This document shows, piece after piece, positions 1 through 9,200 of a stretch of 12,119 bases of DNA; positions within the stretch are counted from its first letter, which is position 1, and every line of letters begins with the position of its first letter. The notes beneath the pieces were generated by a model. It made no database searches. It was not told the DNA's origin and saw only the letters and a program-made list of their open reading frames with translations. A program made the position numbers and the translations under genes. This DNA comes from Bacteroidales bacterium UBA1208 (GTDB lineage: Bacteria; Bacteroidota; Bacteroidia; Bacteroidales; P3), in NCBI GenBank assembly GCA_002309955.1, contig DBXQ01000036.1, forward strand, positions 5,265 through 17,383. The letters run 5' to 3'.

Positions 1-546
1 TACGGCGGGCAGTTCGAGAGTGCCCGCACCGCTACTCGTACCCTGGTGCTGGTCTTTATCCTTGCGCTGGTCATCATCTACCTGCTTCTCTATACCGAGT
101 TCCGAAACCTCTCCCTTTCACTCATTGTGCTCCTCAATCTGCCACTGGCTCTTATCGGTGGTGTATTGGCCGTCAAACTGGGTGCCGACAGCCTGAGCAT
201 CCCAGCCATTATCGGTTTCATCACCCTCTTCGGAATAGCTACGCGTAACGGCATACTCCTTGTAGCCAAATACCAGACACTCACTGTCCAAGGACTTCCT
301 CTGAACGAGGTTATACGAAAAGGGTCTGCTGATCGGTTCAACCCCATTATCATGACAGCCCTCACTACCGCACTCTCCCTTGTCCCCATGATTTTGGCTG
401 CCGACCATCCTGGCAATGAAATCCAAGCTCCTATGGCCGTTGTGGTGCTGGGAGGACTTATCACCTCCACTATGCTCAATGTCTTTGTCATCCCGATTGT
501 TTATGGATGGTATGCCAAGCGTGCCAGAAAGGAATTAAAATCATGA
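1..546 (+). CDS. RND-family heavy-metal efflux pump (CusA/CzcA type), C-terminal part
   Basis: This is the last 181 codons of a gene that begins left of the window, open from base 1 in frame 1. The product is an inner-membrane RND transporter subunit, which uses the proton gradient to drive cations or other substrates out through a tripartite complex with a periplasmic adaptor and an outer-membrane channel. The visible part starts with GGQFESARTATRT and then has about five hydrophobic membrane segments (roughly residues 15-34, 39-58, 66-88, 116-135 and 145-170 of this fragment). The segment FGIATRNGILLVAKYQ at about residues 77-92 matches the conserved region of the heavy-metal-efflux branch. 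That is followed by a cytoplasmic stretch, ADRFNPIIMTALTTALSLVP, also typical of CusA/CzcA. The C-terminus ends in a short basic tail. The stop codon overlaps the start of the Nudix gene. Family assignment is firm; the substrate cannot be read from this fragment. Confidence 0.92.
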   Translation, partial: YGGQFESARTATRTLVLVFILALVIIYLLLYTEFRNLSLSLIVLLNLPLALIGGVLAVKLGADSLSIPAIIGFITLFGIATRNGILLVAKYQTLTVQGLPLNEVIRKGSADRFNPIIMTALTTALSLVPMILAADHPGNEIQAPMAVVVLGGLITSTMLNVFVIPIVYGWYAKRARKELKS

Positions 547-1016
547 AACAAACCACCCTCTGCTATTTAGAGCGCGACGGAAAATACTTGATGCTCCATC
601 GTGTCAAGAAAGAGAACGATGCCAGCCACGACAAATGGATAGGCGTGGGTGGCAAGTGCGAGGCCGACGAAAGCCCCGACGAGTGCATGTTGCGTGAAGT
701 GAGGGAAGAAACAGGTCTGCAGGTACTCAGTTGGCGTTACCGAGGCATAGTTACCTTTATCAGTGACGTGTGGCCCTGCGAATACATGCATCTCTTCACC
801 GCTTCCGACTGGAGCGGTGAGGAGGGCATTTGTGAGGAAGGCGACTTGGCTTGGATTGACAAACAGCAGTTGTTCGACCTCGAGTTGTGGGAGGGCGACA
901 AGATATTCCTCCGTTTGCTGATGAATCCCGCTCAGTCATTCTTCTCGCTCAAGCTTGTCTATCGTGGCGACGACCTTGTTGCTGCCAAACTTGACGGCCA
1001 TCCCTTGGATATTTGA
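543..1016 (+). CDS. Nudix hydrolase, MutT-like (probable 8-oxo-dGTP diphosphatase)
   Basis: The product is 157 residues. The full Nudix signature GX5EX7REUXEEXGU is present at residues 37-59: G37, E43, R51-E52-V53, E55-E56, G58-L59, so the magnesium-binding helix is intact. The N-terminus MKQTTLCYLERDGKYLMLHR is the usual first strand of MutT/YtkD-like enzymes that hydrolyse oxidised nucleoside triphosphates to monophosphates. The length is normal for a stand-alone Nudix enzyme. I chose the ATG at 543 because it forms an ATGA overlap with the stop of the upstream RND gene, has an AAAGGA sequence at 528-533 nine bases upstream, and gives the expected N-terminus; the TTA-free extension to 507 would only add residues translated from inside the pump gene. 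The overlap suggests translational coupling, although the two functions have no obvious biochemical link. Exact substrate (8-oxo-dGTP or another nucleotide) is inferred. Confidence 0.9.
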   Translation: MKQTTLCYLERDGKYLMLHRVKKENDASHDKWIGVGGKCEADESPDECMLREVREETGLQVLSWRYRGIVTFISDVWPCEYMHLFTASDWSGEEGICEEGDLAWIDKQQLFDLELWEGDKIFLRLLMNPAQSFFSLKLVYRGDDLVAAKLDGHPLDI

Positions 1017-1107
1017 CTCTTGTCCTTGCATTCGCCCATTTTCACAAGCCAGTGTTCTTTCGCACTGTCCATGGTTCGCTTTTTCTTCCACCCTTCGACC
1101 TCCGTTC

Positions 1108-1165
1108 TACCTCAGTTCTCCTTTTCTGGAGGAAGAACGATGGGAGAACGATGGGAGAACTGAGG
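1108..1165 (+). repeat. Small palindromic/tandem repeat element, copy 1
   Basis: A perfect 12-base inverted repeat, CCTCAGTTCTCC at 1110-1121 and GGAGAACTGAGG at 1154-1165, encloses a 32-base loop. The right half is made of three 11-base tandem units: AAGAACGATGG (1133-1143), GAGAACGATGG (1144-1154) and GAGAACTGAGG (1155-1165). A second copy, in the opposite orientation and with one unit fewer, lies at 11767-11802. Outer flanks also resemble each other, for example GAGCGAAG at 1172-1179 against CTTCGCTC near 11755. It looks like a dispersed intergenic element rather than coding sequence. Function is unknown; a role as an mRNA 3' structure or a non-autonomous miniature element is possible. Confidence 0.75.
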
Positions 1166-1484
1166 GCTAAGGAGCGAAGTAAGAGAGACTGTGTCCATGT
1201 CGGTCATCAAAACGGAAAATAGAATAAAACGGTTGTTATCAGTATTTTCCATTTTACAAGTTTCGTTTTGCTCGTGAATGGTCTTTGCAGGAGGCCTACT
1301 TGGCCTAATGACTGGTTTGAGGTAAAATGGGAACGATGGCATATCTGGGGGAAGGGGTTGGCGGCTGTGGTTTCGTGGAAAGGTTGGCTTAAAAAAGATT
1401 CCGATAGATTTTCAGTGATTTCTGTGGCGAATTGTTAAAACGGGTAGATTTCGCCGAAAAGAATAAAAAATAGAAAAAAAACAG

Positions 1485-1492
1485 TATCTTTG
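1485..1492 (+). promoter_or_regulatory. Putative Bacteroidota -7 promoter box for the T9SS cargo genes
   Basis: TATCTTTG fits the Bacteroidota -7 consensus TAnnTTTG and lies 41 bases before the ATG at 1534, behind a long A-rich tract. A matching TTG/TTTG -33 box at the normal 19-21 base spacing is not evident, so this is a partial promoter match. Confidence 0.5.
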
Positions 1493-1533
1493 CATTTTGA
1501 AATTTGGATTATTAATGTTAAACTAATTTGATT

Positions 1534-3246
1534 ATGCAACGAAAAGTATTTCTTTCCGTGCTTTTTATGAGCTGTATGATTTCTCTCGGCGCTCAGAATA
1601 TCACGGTGATTTCGGCAGCAGGGGAGTCCCCCACGCACTTTGTCAACAGGGCATTGGCGGGTAAAGGGGTTTACTTGTATAATGCCAGGTTCAGTAATAG
1701 TGCTTCCCCGATTAGCACTGACCAGATAGGTGTGTTTCGCAGCAATGGGTTCATGGATTTCCAGATGGATTCGGGCATAGTGATGACTACGGGTAACCTA
1801 TCGGTGGCTCCGGGGCCTAACATGTCGGGCAGTGCTTCGTCGCCTGTTGACGGCTTTTATTCAGACCCGCAAATGGAGTTGCTCGCTACGAATACGGTGA
1901 ATGGTTGTGCTACGCTGGATTTTGATTTCGTGGGATTGACGGATCGGATTTCGTTCATGTATACTTTTGCTTCGGAGGAGTATCCCGAGTATGTATGCTC
2001 GAACTTCAATGATGTGTTTGCTTTCTTCATTACGGGACCAGACCCGGAGACCCTTGAAGAGCGCACGTGGAATGTGGCTATCATCCCAGGTACTGTTACT
2101 GACAGTACGCCTAATGGCATTGCCGTGGCTATCAATTCGGTCAATCCGGGAGTCCCTGGTTCTCCTGGTGGCAGTGGCGTTGGATGCTACTATGACTATG
2201 CCACTTATTATATCTCGAATACGAACGATACTGCCGGTGTGCAGTATGACGGTTACACTTCGAAGCTGCTGGCACAGGCCACCATCGTTCCCTGTGCGGA
2301 GTATCATATGCACCTGTCAGTATGCAATGTGGGTGACAACGCTTTCGACTCGGGCGTGTTTTTGGAGTATGGCAGTTTCAACAGCCCCAGCACACAGCTC
2401 GGATTTGAGCAGGCGGTCAGAGATACAGTGCGCATAGGTTGCCCCACCATGGTTCCGTTCGACATCACCCAGACGGCATACGAAGACGGGTGGGTGCACG
2501 TGACTTATGGCGGCAATGCTGTTTATGGAGTGGATTTTGAGGTGGTGAGCGATTCGGGTGTGGTGATGGATGGCACGAACAGTTTTTATATTTCGCGTGA
2601 ACAGTTGCACTATCTCGAAATTGCCGGCTTGCATACAGCGAACTTGTCTTCGCCGAAGTTTATTGAATTGTATTTGGAAACCAGTGTGTGTCCCGAATTC
2701 CCGGCCTTGAAGGTTTATGATACCATGCATTTTGTTATGACTGCCAATGCACGGTTGTCGGTTCGCGACACGAACATTGTGGCTGATTACCTTTGCACTC
2801 ATGTGGGTGTAACGGTAGAGACCGGTATGTCGCCGTTTACATATAGATGGATTCCCGCCGACAATCTGGAGAATCCGTATGCTCCGGAGACGGATGCTTT
2901 TATTACTGAGAATGCCGAGTATAAGGTAATCGTTACCGACCGCTATGGTTGCAGCATAGATACTGCAACGGTGACTGTTACAATTAATCACCCAGTGGTG
3001 GGTATTGACGAAGCCGGCGTGGCTGAAGTAAAAATCTATCCCAATCCTGCAAGCGGTGTTCTGAATATCGATGCCGAAGGATTGAAAGCGGTGGAGATGT
3101 ATAGTGTGAAGGGACAGAAGGTGCTTGTTGCACAATGCGGTGGAAACCATTTGTCCATTAACACGGAAGACATGGTCGCAGGGATGTACTATCTGCGTAT
3201 CAGCACTGCTGACGGCATTGTCACACAGACAGTGGTTGTAAAGTAA
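1534..3246 (+). CDS. Choice-of-anchor L domain protein with T9SS type A C-terminal sorting domain
   Basis: This is a secreted 570-residue surface protein. Residues 1-21 form a Sec signal peptide (basic MQRK, hydrophobic core, cleavage near GAQ). Residues about 40-275 match the choice-of-anchor L domain; the motif FASEEYPEYVCSNFNDVFAF around residues 143-162 is diagnostic. Residues about 300-393 look like a Calx-beta-type strand repeat (VTYGGNAVYGVDFE). Residues about 406-489 look like a PKD/Ig-like domain (TYRWIPADN, YKVIVTDRYGCS). From about residue 490 comes a T9SS type A sorting domain, with the IYPNPASG motif, the MYSVKGQKVL strand, GMYYLRI and the terminal QTVVVK. No catalytic motif is visible; the family is used for cell-surface or adhesive proteins. 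The ATG at 1534 was preferred to the in-frame TTG at 1528, since it gives a standard signal peptide. The next gene starts 39 bases downstream with no terminator between, so the two are probably co-transcribed. Confidence 0.9.
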   Translation: MQRKVFLSVLFMSCMISLGAQNITVISAAGESPTHFVNRALAGKGVYLYNARFSNSASPISTDQIGVFRSNGFMDFQMDSGIVMTTGNLSVAPGPNMSGSASSPVDGFYSDPQMELLATNTVNGCATLDFDFVGLTDRISFMYTFASEEYPEYVCSNFNDVFAFFITGPDPETLEERTWNVAIIPGTVTDSTPNGIAVAINSVNPGVPGSPGGSGVGCYYDYATYYISNTNDTAGVQYDGYTSKLLAQATIVPCAEYHMHLSVCNVGDNAFDSGVFLEYGSFNSPSTQLGFEQAVRDTVRIGCPTMVPFDITQTAYEDGWVHVTYGGNAVYGVDFEVVSDSGVVMDGTNSFYISREQLHYLEIAGLHTANLSSPKFIELYLETSVCPEFPALKVYDTMHFVMTANARLSVRDTNIVADYLCTHVGVTVETGMSPFTYRWIPADNLENPYAPETDAFITENAEYKVIVTDRYGCSIDTATVTVTINHPVVGIDEAGVAEVKIYPNPASGVLNIDAEGLKAVEMYSVKGQKVLVAQCGGNHLSINTEDMVAGMYYLRISTADGIVTQTVVVK

Positions 3247-3285
3247 TTTTCAGATGGCTTTTGTACAACATAATATCTTTAAAAC

Positions 3286-6200
3286 ATGAAAAGGTTTTTA
3301 TCTATCATATTGTTGGTTGTCGTTTTGTCGGCAACTGCGTGGGCTCAGTGTGACCCCGGGCAGACGGATTGTTCTATCACGGTGACGGGGTACGATCAGT
3401 ATAGCGACGGCTGGAACGGTGCCAGTCTTGCCATTTATCAGGATACTATCTTGAGAGGAGTGTTCTCTGTTTCGGGGGCTAACACTACCCAGACTTTTGC
3501 CGCTTGTTCGGGTCCCGTCAGTTTTGTATGGACGAGCGGCAGCTATGATGGCGAGTGTTCATTCACTATCACGGATTCGCTGGGTGTGGTTCTATACACG
3601 TGCAATTCGGGTTTGGGTCTTTCGGGTGTGTTTGCCACGAGTTATGCTTGCCCGACGTGTCTGCCTCCGACAGGCATTGTTTCCACTGTAACATCGGACA
3701 GTGCGACGGTGTCGTGGCAGGCAAGCGTCGATGTTTTGGGCTGGTTCTATCAGTGCCATACAGGAATGTATCCTACGGGGACATGGCAGTTCACTACTGA
3801 CACTGCGTTGGTTCTTGCGGGGCTTTCGGCCAATACGGAGTATAATTTTTTCCTCCGTGCCTATTGTGGCGTGGACGATACATCGACAGTGACGATACAT
3901 TCGTTCCGCACTTTGTGTGGAGATATGACACTTCCTTTCAGCGAGGGTTTTGAGAACAACGGTTCGATGCCTTTTTGCTGGACTCTTTGGGAGCATTCGT
4001 CGTATACGAACTATGGCTATACTTATTCTTACCCTCAGATTTATTCGTATAATAGCCATGGGGGGAATTATTGCATTGATATGTATAGCGACTATGGACC
4101 AAACTCTATTATTTCTCCGCGAGTGCTTATACCGGCCAATCAGATAGAGGTGACGTTCTGGGCTTATGGCAACTATGGTTATATTCAGGTGGGATATACC
4201 ACCTCTGACGATTCAGCTACAGCGGTGTTCCATCCTGTGGGAGAAGTACAGTTGAGCAGTGAGTATGAGTTGTATACTGTCAGTTTTGACACGATTGCCA
4301 GTACCGACTCGGTGTATGTGGCATTCAGGGTGGCTAATAATCCATCGTATACTTACATCTATCTTGACGACATTACTGTCCGTCAGCGCAGGGCTTGTCC
4401 GTTGGTGAGTTCGCTTTCGGTGGTTTCTACTGACCACAATCAGGTTACACTGAGTTGGGATTGTCCTACCGGCACAGCTTGGGAGGTGGCCTATGGCCCA
4501 ATGGGATTTGATCCCGACAGCGACACAACACGTGTGGTCGTTAATACCATTCCCGCAACAATCACGGGTCTTTCGGATAGCATGGTGTATGATTTCTATA
4601 TCCGTTCAGTGTGCGGCACGGAGTATGGCTACTGGTCGCTTCCTGCCACGGGGCAGCCCAATGTGTACAATATGCTGGAGACGGGCAACGATACGATTTA
4701 TACCTGTGGAAAGGCTATTGCCGATCCCGGTGGAGTGGTTGGCAATGCCCCGTATTATTGTGACGGCACGTTGATTGTCTATCCCGACGACAGCACTATG
4801 TCTGTCGGTCTGAGGGGCTTCTCCAATCTCGGCGGCGGGACTATGGATGTGTATGAGGGTGCTGGAACCAATGGCCGTCAGCTGGCTCATCTCACGGGTT
4901 ACAATGCTAATGTTGATGTGGTTTCTTATGTGGGTCCCATTACATTGGTGTTGAATACTTCGTATTATAGTCCAGAAGGTTTCCTTCTCTATACCTATTG
5001 CTCTCCCTTGTCGACATGTACACCGGTTTACAATGTGGAGATGTCGAATGTGAGTGCCCGCTCGGCTACGGTGAATTGGAGTTATGACTCTCACACCGTT
5101 CCTTTCGAGTTTAATATTACACTGACTGACACGGCCAACGAAGATGTTCTTTATTTCACCGCTCCCGATACCGCCCGTAGTATGATTCTCACAGGATTGA
5201 ATCATCATACAAATTATTTGCTCGATATCCACGCCAGTTGTGAGAGCGGTGATACATCGGAGAATGTGTCCCTTTGGTTCGTTACGCCCTGTCTGGCAGG
5301 CGGTGAGGTGCTGATAGGCGACGAGAACTCCATTTCGTCCAGTGCATATCTGCCCGATTATACTTTTTACAACTATAGTTGCAGTCAGCAGATATTCGAT
5401 TCTACCGAGGTGATGGGATTCGATACCATTTTTGGTATAAAGATCAACATGGTGTCGGGTGCTGCTTCCACTCGTCAGATAGATGTTTATATCGACACTA
5501 CAAGCCGTAGCAGTTATACTTCCTTTTCCAGTCTTGTGCCGCAGGTGGACTCTAACCGTTATTTCTCGGGAACATTCACTGTTATACCTGGATGGAACGA
5601 GTTGAGGTTTGATTCTGCTTACGTCTACCCGGGACATGGTAACATCATCGTTACATTCGACGACAATACCGGTAGTTATGTTACATCCTATAGTGCACAG
5701 TCTCATAGCACTACTGAATCAAAGTCCATCTATGCTTATGCCGATAATGTCAACTTCGACCCATCCGACAGTACAACTATCGGTTCTGTCTGGGGTTGGG
5801 GTATTATCTCCGAACGTACTAACATGATATTCTTGACACCCTGTGTCGATGCAACGTGCGCAGCACCCAATGTGACAGTTGCCAATGTGGATACAGGCAG
5901 TGTGACGCTTTCGTGGGTGCAGGGTCTTGATGAGATAGCGTGGAGTGTTGAATATACTCCGGTAGACAGTATGAACTGGCAAATGTACAACGCATACACT
6001 ATGTTGGAATCGGCTGTTGTCTCCGGCTTGACTCCGGCAACGAACTACCGTTTCCGTGTTGGCAGTCTTTGTGGGGATACTACAGTATATACCATTGTTG
6101 ATGCGACCACCAATTGTGCTCCTTACACAAGCATTCCGATGGTGGAGAATTTCGACAATTTTGTTGCAAGTTTCAGTGACGAAAGTATGCAGAAATGCTG

Positions 6201-9200
6201 GGGACGCTACACCAATTATACTTCTTCTTACTCAAATTATTATTACCCATACATATATGACTATTCAGGCTATTCCCGCAGTGGCTACTCCATGTTTTTT
6301 GGCAGTTACTCGAACAACTATTACAGTCAGCTTGTCCTGCCTGAGATGGGTGTGCCTGTTGACACGCTGCAACTCTCCTTCTACATGATGGGTACATATG
6401 TCGCAGCTTATACATACAAAGTAAATATCGGTGTCCAAACCGATCCCAACAATCCTTCAACTTTCGAGTTTGTCGATAGCGCTGTTTTTTCGCTCAATGA
6501 CTATGAATGGCAACTTGTTGAGTTTGACCTCTCCCGCTACACGGGCAACGGCCGTTATATCTGCATCCGTAGCGATGAATATGTAAGCGACGGGTTCTAC
6601 ATTGATGACCTCCGTGTGGATTATGTCAATCCTTGTAAGGCTCCCATTAACCTCGCAACACGCAATGCAACCGTCAATTCCATTGAACTCTCGTTCACCG
6701 ACACCAATAATGTAGGCAATTACACCATTTTCTATGGCACAGCCGACAGTCTTGCCAATGTTACAGACTCTGTCAATATTACTACCACTACTTATACACT
6801 TGGTGGACTCCTGCAGGCAACTGCCTATCATGCTTGGGTGCGCGTCAATTGTGCTGGAGGTCTCCATAGTGCATACAAAGAATTCCCTACTTTCAATACC
6901 CGTTGTTTGCCAATAGTGGTGAACGACACTGTTAGCTATGATGTCGATTTTGAGGCTGGCTTAGACGACTGCATGGTGCAAGAACGTTTGGATGGACGTA
7001 TCGACTGGGAATGGGCAACAACGACTAACAATCCTGCCGGAGCTTATAGTGGTGGCCACATTGCTCAATTCTACAGCTATAATAATTCAGGAAGAGGCAT
7101 GCTTATCCTCCCCACGTTCGACTTCTCTTCGCTTGCAGCCAATGCCGAGCTTACTTTCTATTTGGCTCAGGTGGCTCTTGGTGATGTTCAAGACAAACTC
7201 TATGTCGCCTATCGCATGTCCAGTACCACCGACTGGATTGTGATTGATTCGTTTACCAATAGTATCAACTCTTGGTCACGTCAATATGTCTCGCTCCCTG
7301 CCTCAGCGGGCAATGCCAACTATCAGGCAGCTCTCATCGGTGTATCCAACATGGGTAACGGTGTCAAGATTGACGAACTTAGTGTACATGCTGCTCCCAC
7401 CTGTTCGCGCCCCACGGGTTTGACAGTAACAGCGGTGACAGACAATTCGGCAGACCTTTTCTGGGACAATTCCGCTTCCTCGTATGAAGTGAGATATAGA
7501 ATTGAGGGAAGCTGGTCATGGCAAAGAACAGTTTCATACACTAACAGCGTTACCCTGACAGGTTTGCAGAACCTTTCTAACTATGAAGTACGTATACGGG
7601 CACTCTGCTCTGCCTACGACCGCAGCGAATTCTGTGACATTGTCACATTCACTACCAATGCTTGTGTCATCCCTGACTTCTACTACAACTACAACCCTGC
7701 CACGGCAGTGCCGGCACTCTCTAACAATGCTCCCACCGATACCTATTACCCGTATACCTATTCCGAAGTTCTTGTCGATGCTGCCACTCTTGCAGGTCTC
7801 GACAACATTATTGGCTTCGGTTTCGATCCCACCAATACAAGCATTGGAAACAGATTCTCCAACTGCGACATCTATTTTGGTACCACTACCGACACGGCTC
7901 TCAACAACTTTAAGTTCGATAGTTCATTTGTGCAGGTATTCCATGGCAGCCTTAACTACACTTCCACGGGTTGGAAGTATTTCCGTCTGGATACCGCCTA
8001 TTTATACGATGGTACCAGCAACCTTGTCGTGGCTGTCCGGAGTTCGGGTGGCAGCTATGGCGCCTATGGTGGCAATTCTGCCTTTACAGGCCATACCAAC
8101 AACTGCATCAAGACTCTCTACGCTCAGGACTATTCCGGACCTATCGATCCTTTCACAGCTTCGTCGCTCCCCGTCTTTGCACGCGTTTCCGATACGGTAT
8201 CACCCAACTATGTGTTCCTCTCATGTGCTCCCTATTGTGAGGATCCCGAGATTTATTCCACATCCTCCACAACCTCGTCGGTAACCCTTCAATGGAATGC
8301 TGGAAACCGTTTTGCCGAGGTGAGCTACAAGATGGCAACCGAACCCGAATGGTCAACCCCCATTCCGGTGGAAGGCTATAGCTATACAGTGACAGGGTTG
8401 AATCACTCAACGCTCTACCAATTCCGTGTCCGTCAGAACTGCACTGCCGACAGCCTTGGTGTCTCCCACTGGGTATTGGCATCCGAAACTACGGATTATG
8501 TATGCAATATTCCCACCAATGTTCAGGTGTCTGGCATCACCAATTCCCGTGCCACTGTGACTTGGACTGCCGATTCGACAGACAATGGATGGGAAATCAG
8601 AGTGTTCAACAATTCGTTTGACCAGACCTACCGTACCACTTCCACAACCTATGAGGTTACCGGACTCTCAGCTGGCGAGCGTTATCATCTCCAGGTGCGC
8701 ACGCTCTGTGGCCCTCAACATAGTGTTGTTGGCGACTATTCCGAGTCGATAGACTTCACTACCCATTTCTGTGGCGCTGTAGGTGGTGTGCGTGGCGAAG
8801 CCTTAGGCAATGCTGTCAAACTCACGTGGGTCGCTGGCGACTACAACCAATTCTGGGAAGTCCAATATGGTCGTGAAGGCTATGGCCCCAATGAGGTTAT
8901 CAATACTATCCTTGTCCCCGATACCCATGTTGTTATCAGCAACCTTGTACCCAATTTCACCTACGGATTCCGTGTCCGTGCCCTTTGTGGATTGAACTGG
9001 AACAGCGACTGGACTTCGAACGAGATAGTTGTCACCACCGGCGAGCGTACCGGTATTGACGATGCCAGCCAGAATTTCGAATGCTCTATCTTCCCCAACC
9101 CAGCTAACGACATGGTTAGCATCAACGTGGCTGGTGTCGATGGACGCATTACCATCTCGGTTGTTGACATCAACGGCCGTACCATGGCCACCGAAACATT

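Larger units (their letters stand above)
1017..1533. other. Intergenic region with repeat element, no convincing gene
   Basis: This 517-base stretch lies between the Nudix gene and the choice-of-anchor L gene. Short open frames exist on both strands but none has a recognisable product, promoter or sensible start. It contains the palindromic/tandem repeat element at 1108-1165, a single outlying near-copy of the 11-base unit at 1329-1339 (GGGAACGATGG), a weak inverted repeat GGAAAATA/TATTTTCC at 1214-1221 and 1243-1250, and an A-rich tract (about 1456-1481) leading into the promoter-like box at 1485-1492. No clean intrinsic terminator for the Nudix gene was found; the 1110-1165 hairpin may act as one but has no T tract. 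Confidence 0.7.

Noticed and set aside
507..542. Earlier in-frame start for the Nudix gene
   Set aside because: The extension would be read from inside the RND gene and adds MVCQACQKGIKI, which does not fit Nudix N-termini; the ATG at 543 has an AAAGGA site and an ATGA overlap.
1133..1165. Possible CRISPR-like repeat
   Set aside because: The 11-base units are directly adjacent with no spacers, far shorter than CRISPR repeats, and no cas gene is present.
1327..1392. A 21-codon Gly-rich frame starting MGTMAYLGEGVGG
   Set aside because: No ribosome site, promoter or terminator, and it overlaps a stray near-copy of the 11-base repeat unit.
2317..3150. A 277-codon open frame antisense to the choice-of-anchor L gene
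   Set aside because: Shadow frame with no recognisable motifs; the plus strand carries the PKD-like and T9SS sorting domains over the same bases.
3274..3281. TATCTTTA just before the giant gene, similar to a -7 promoter box
   Set aside because: It ends only four bases before the ATG, so no normal leader would fit, the last base deviates from TAnnTTTG, and no -33 box is at the right distance.
4606..5706. A 366-codon open frame antisense to the giant gene
   Set aside because: It is a shadow of the plus-strand coding frame; the product has no recognisable domain, and the plus-strand frame has clear FN3, CUB-like and other domains here.
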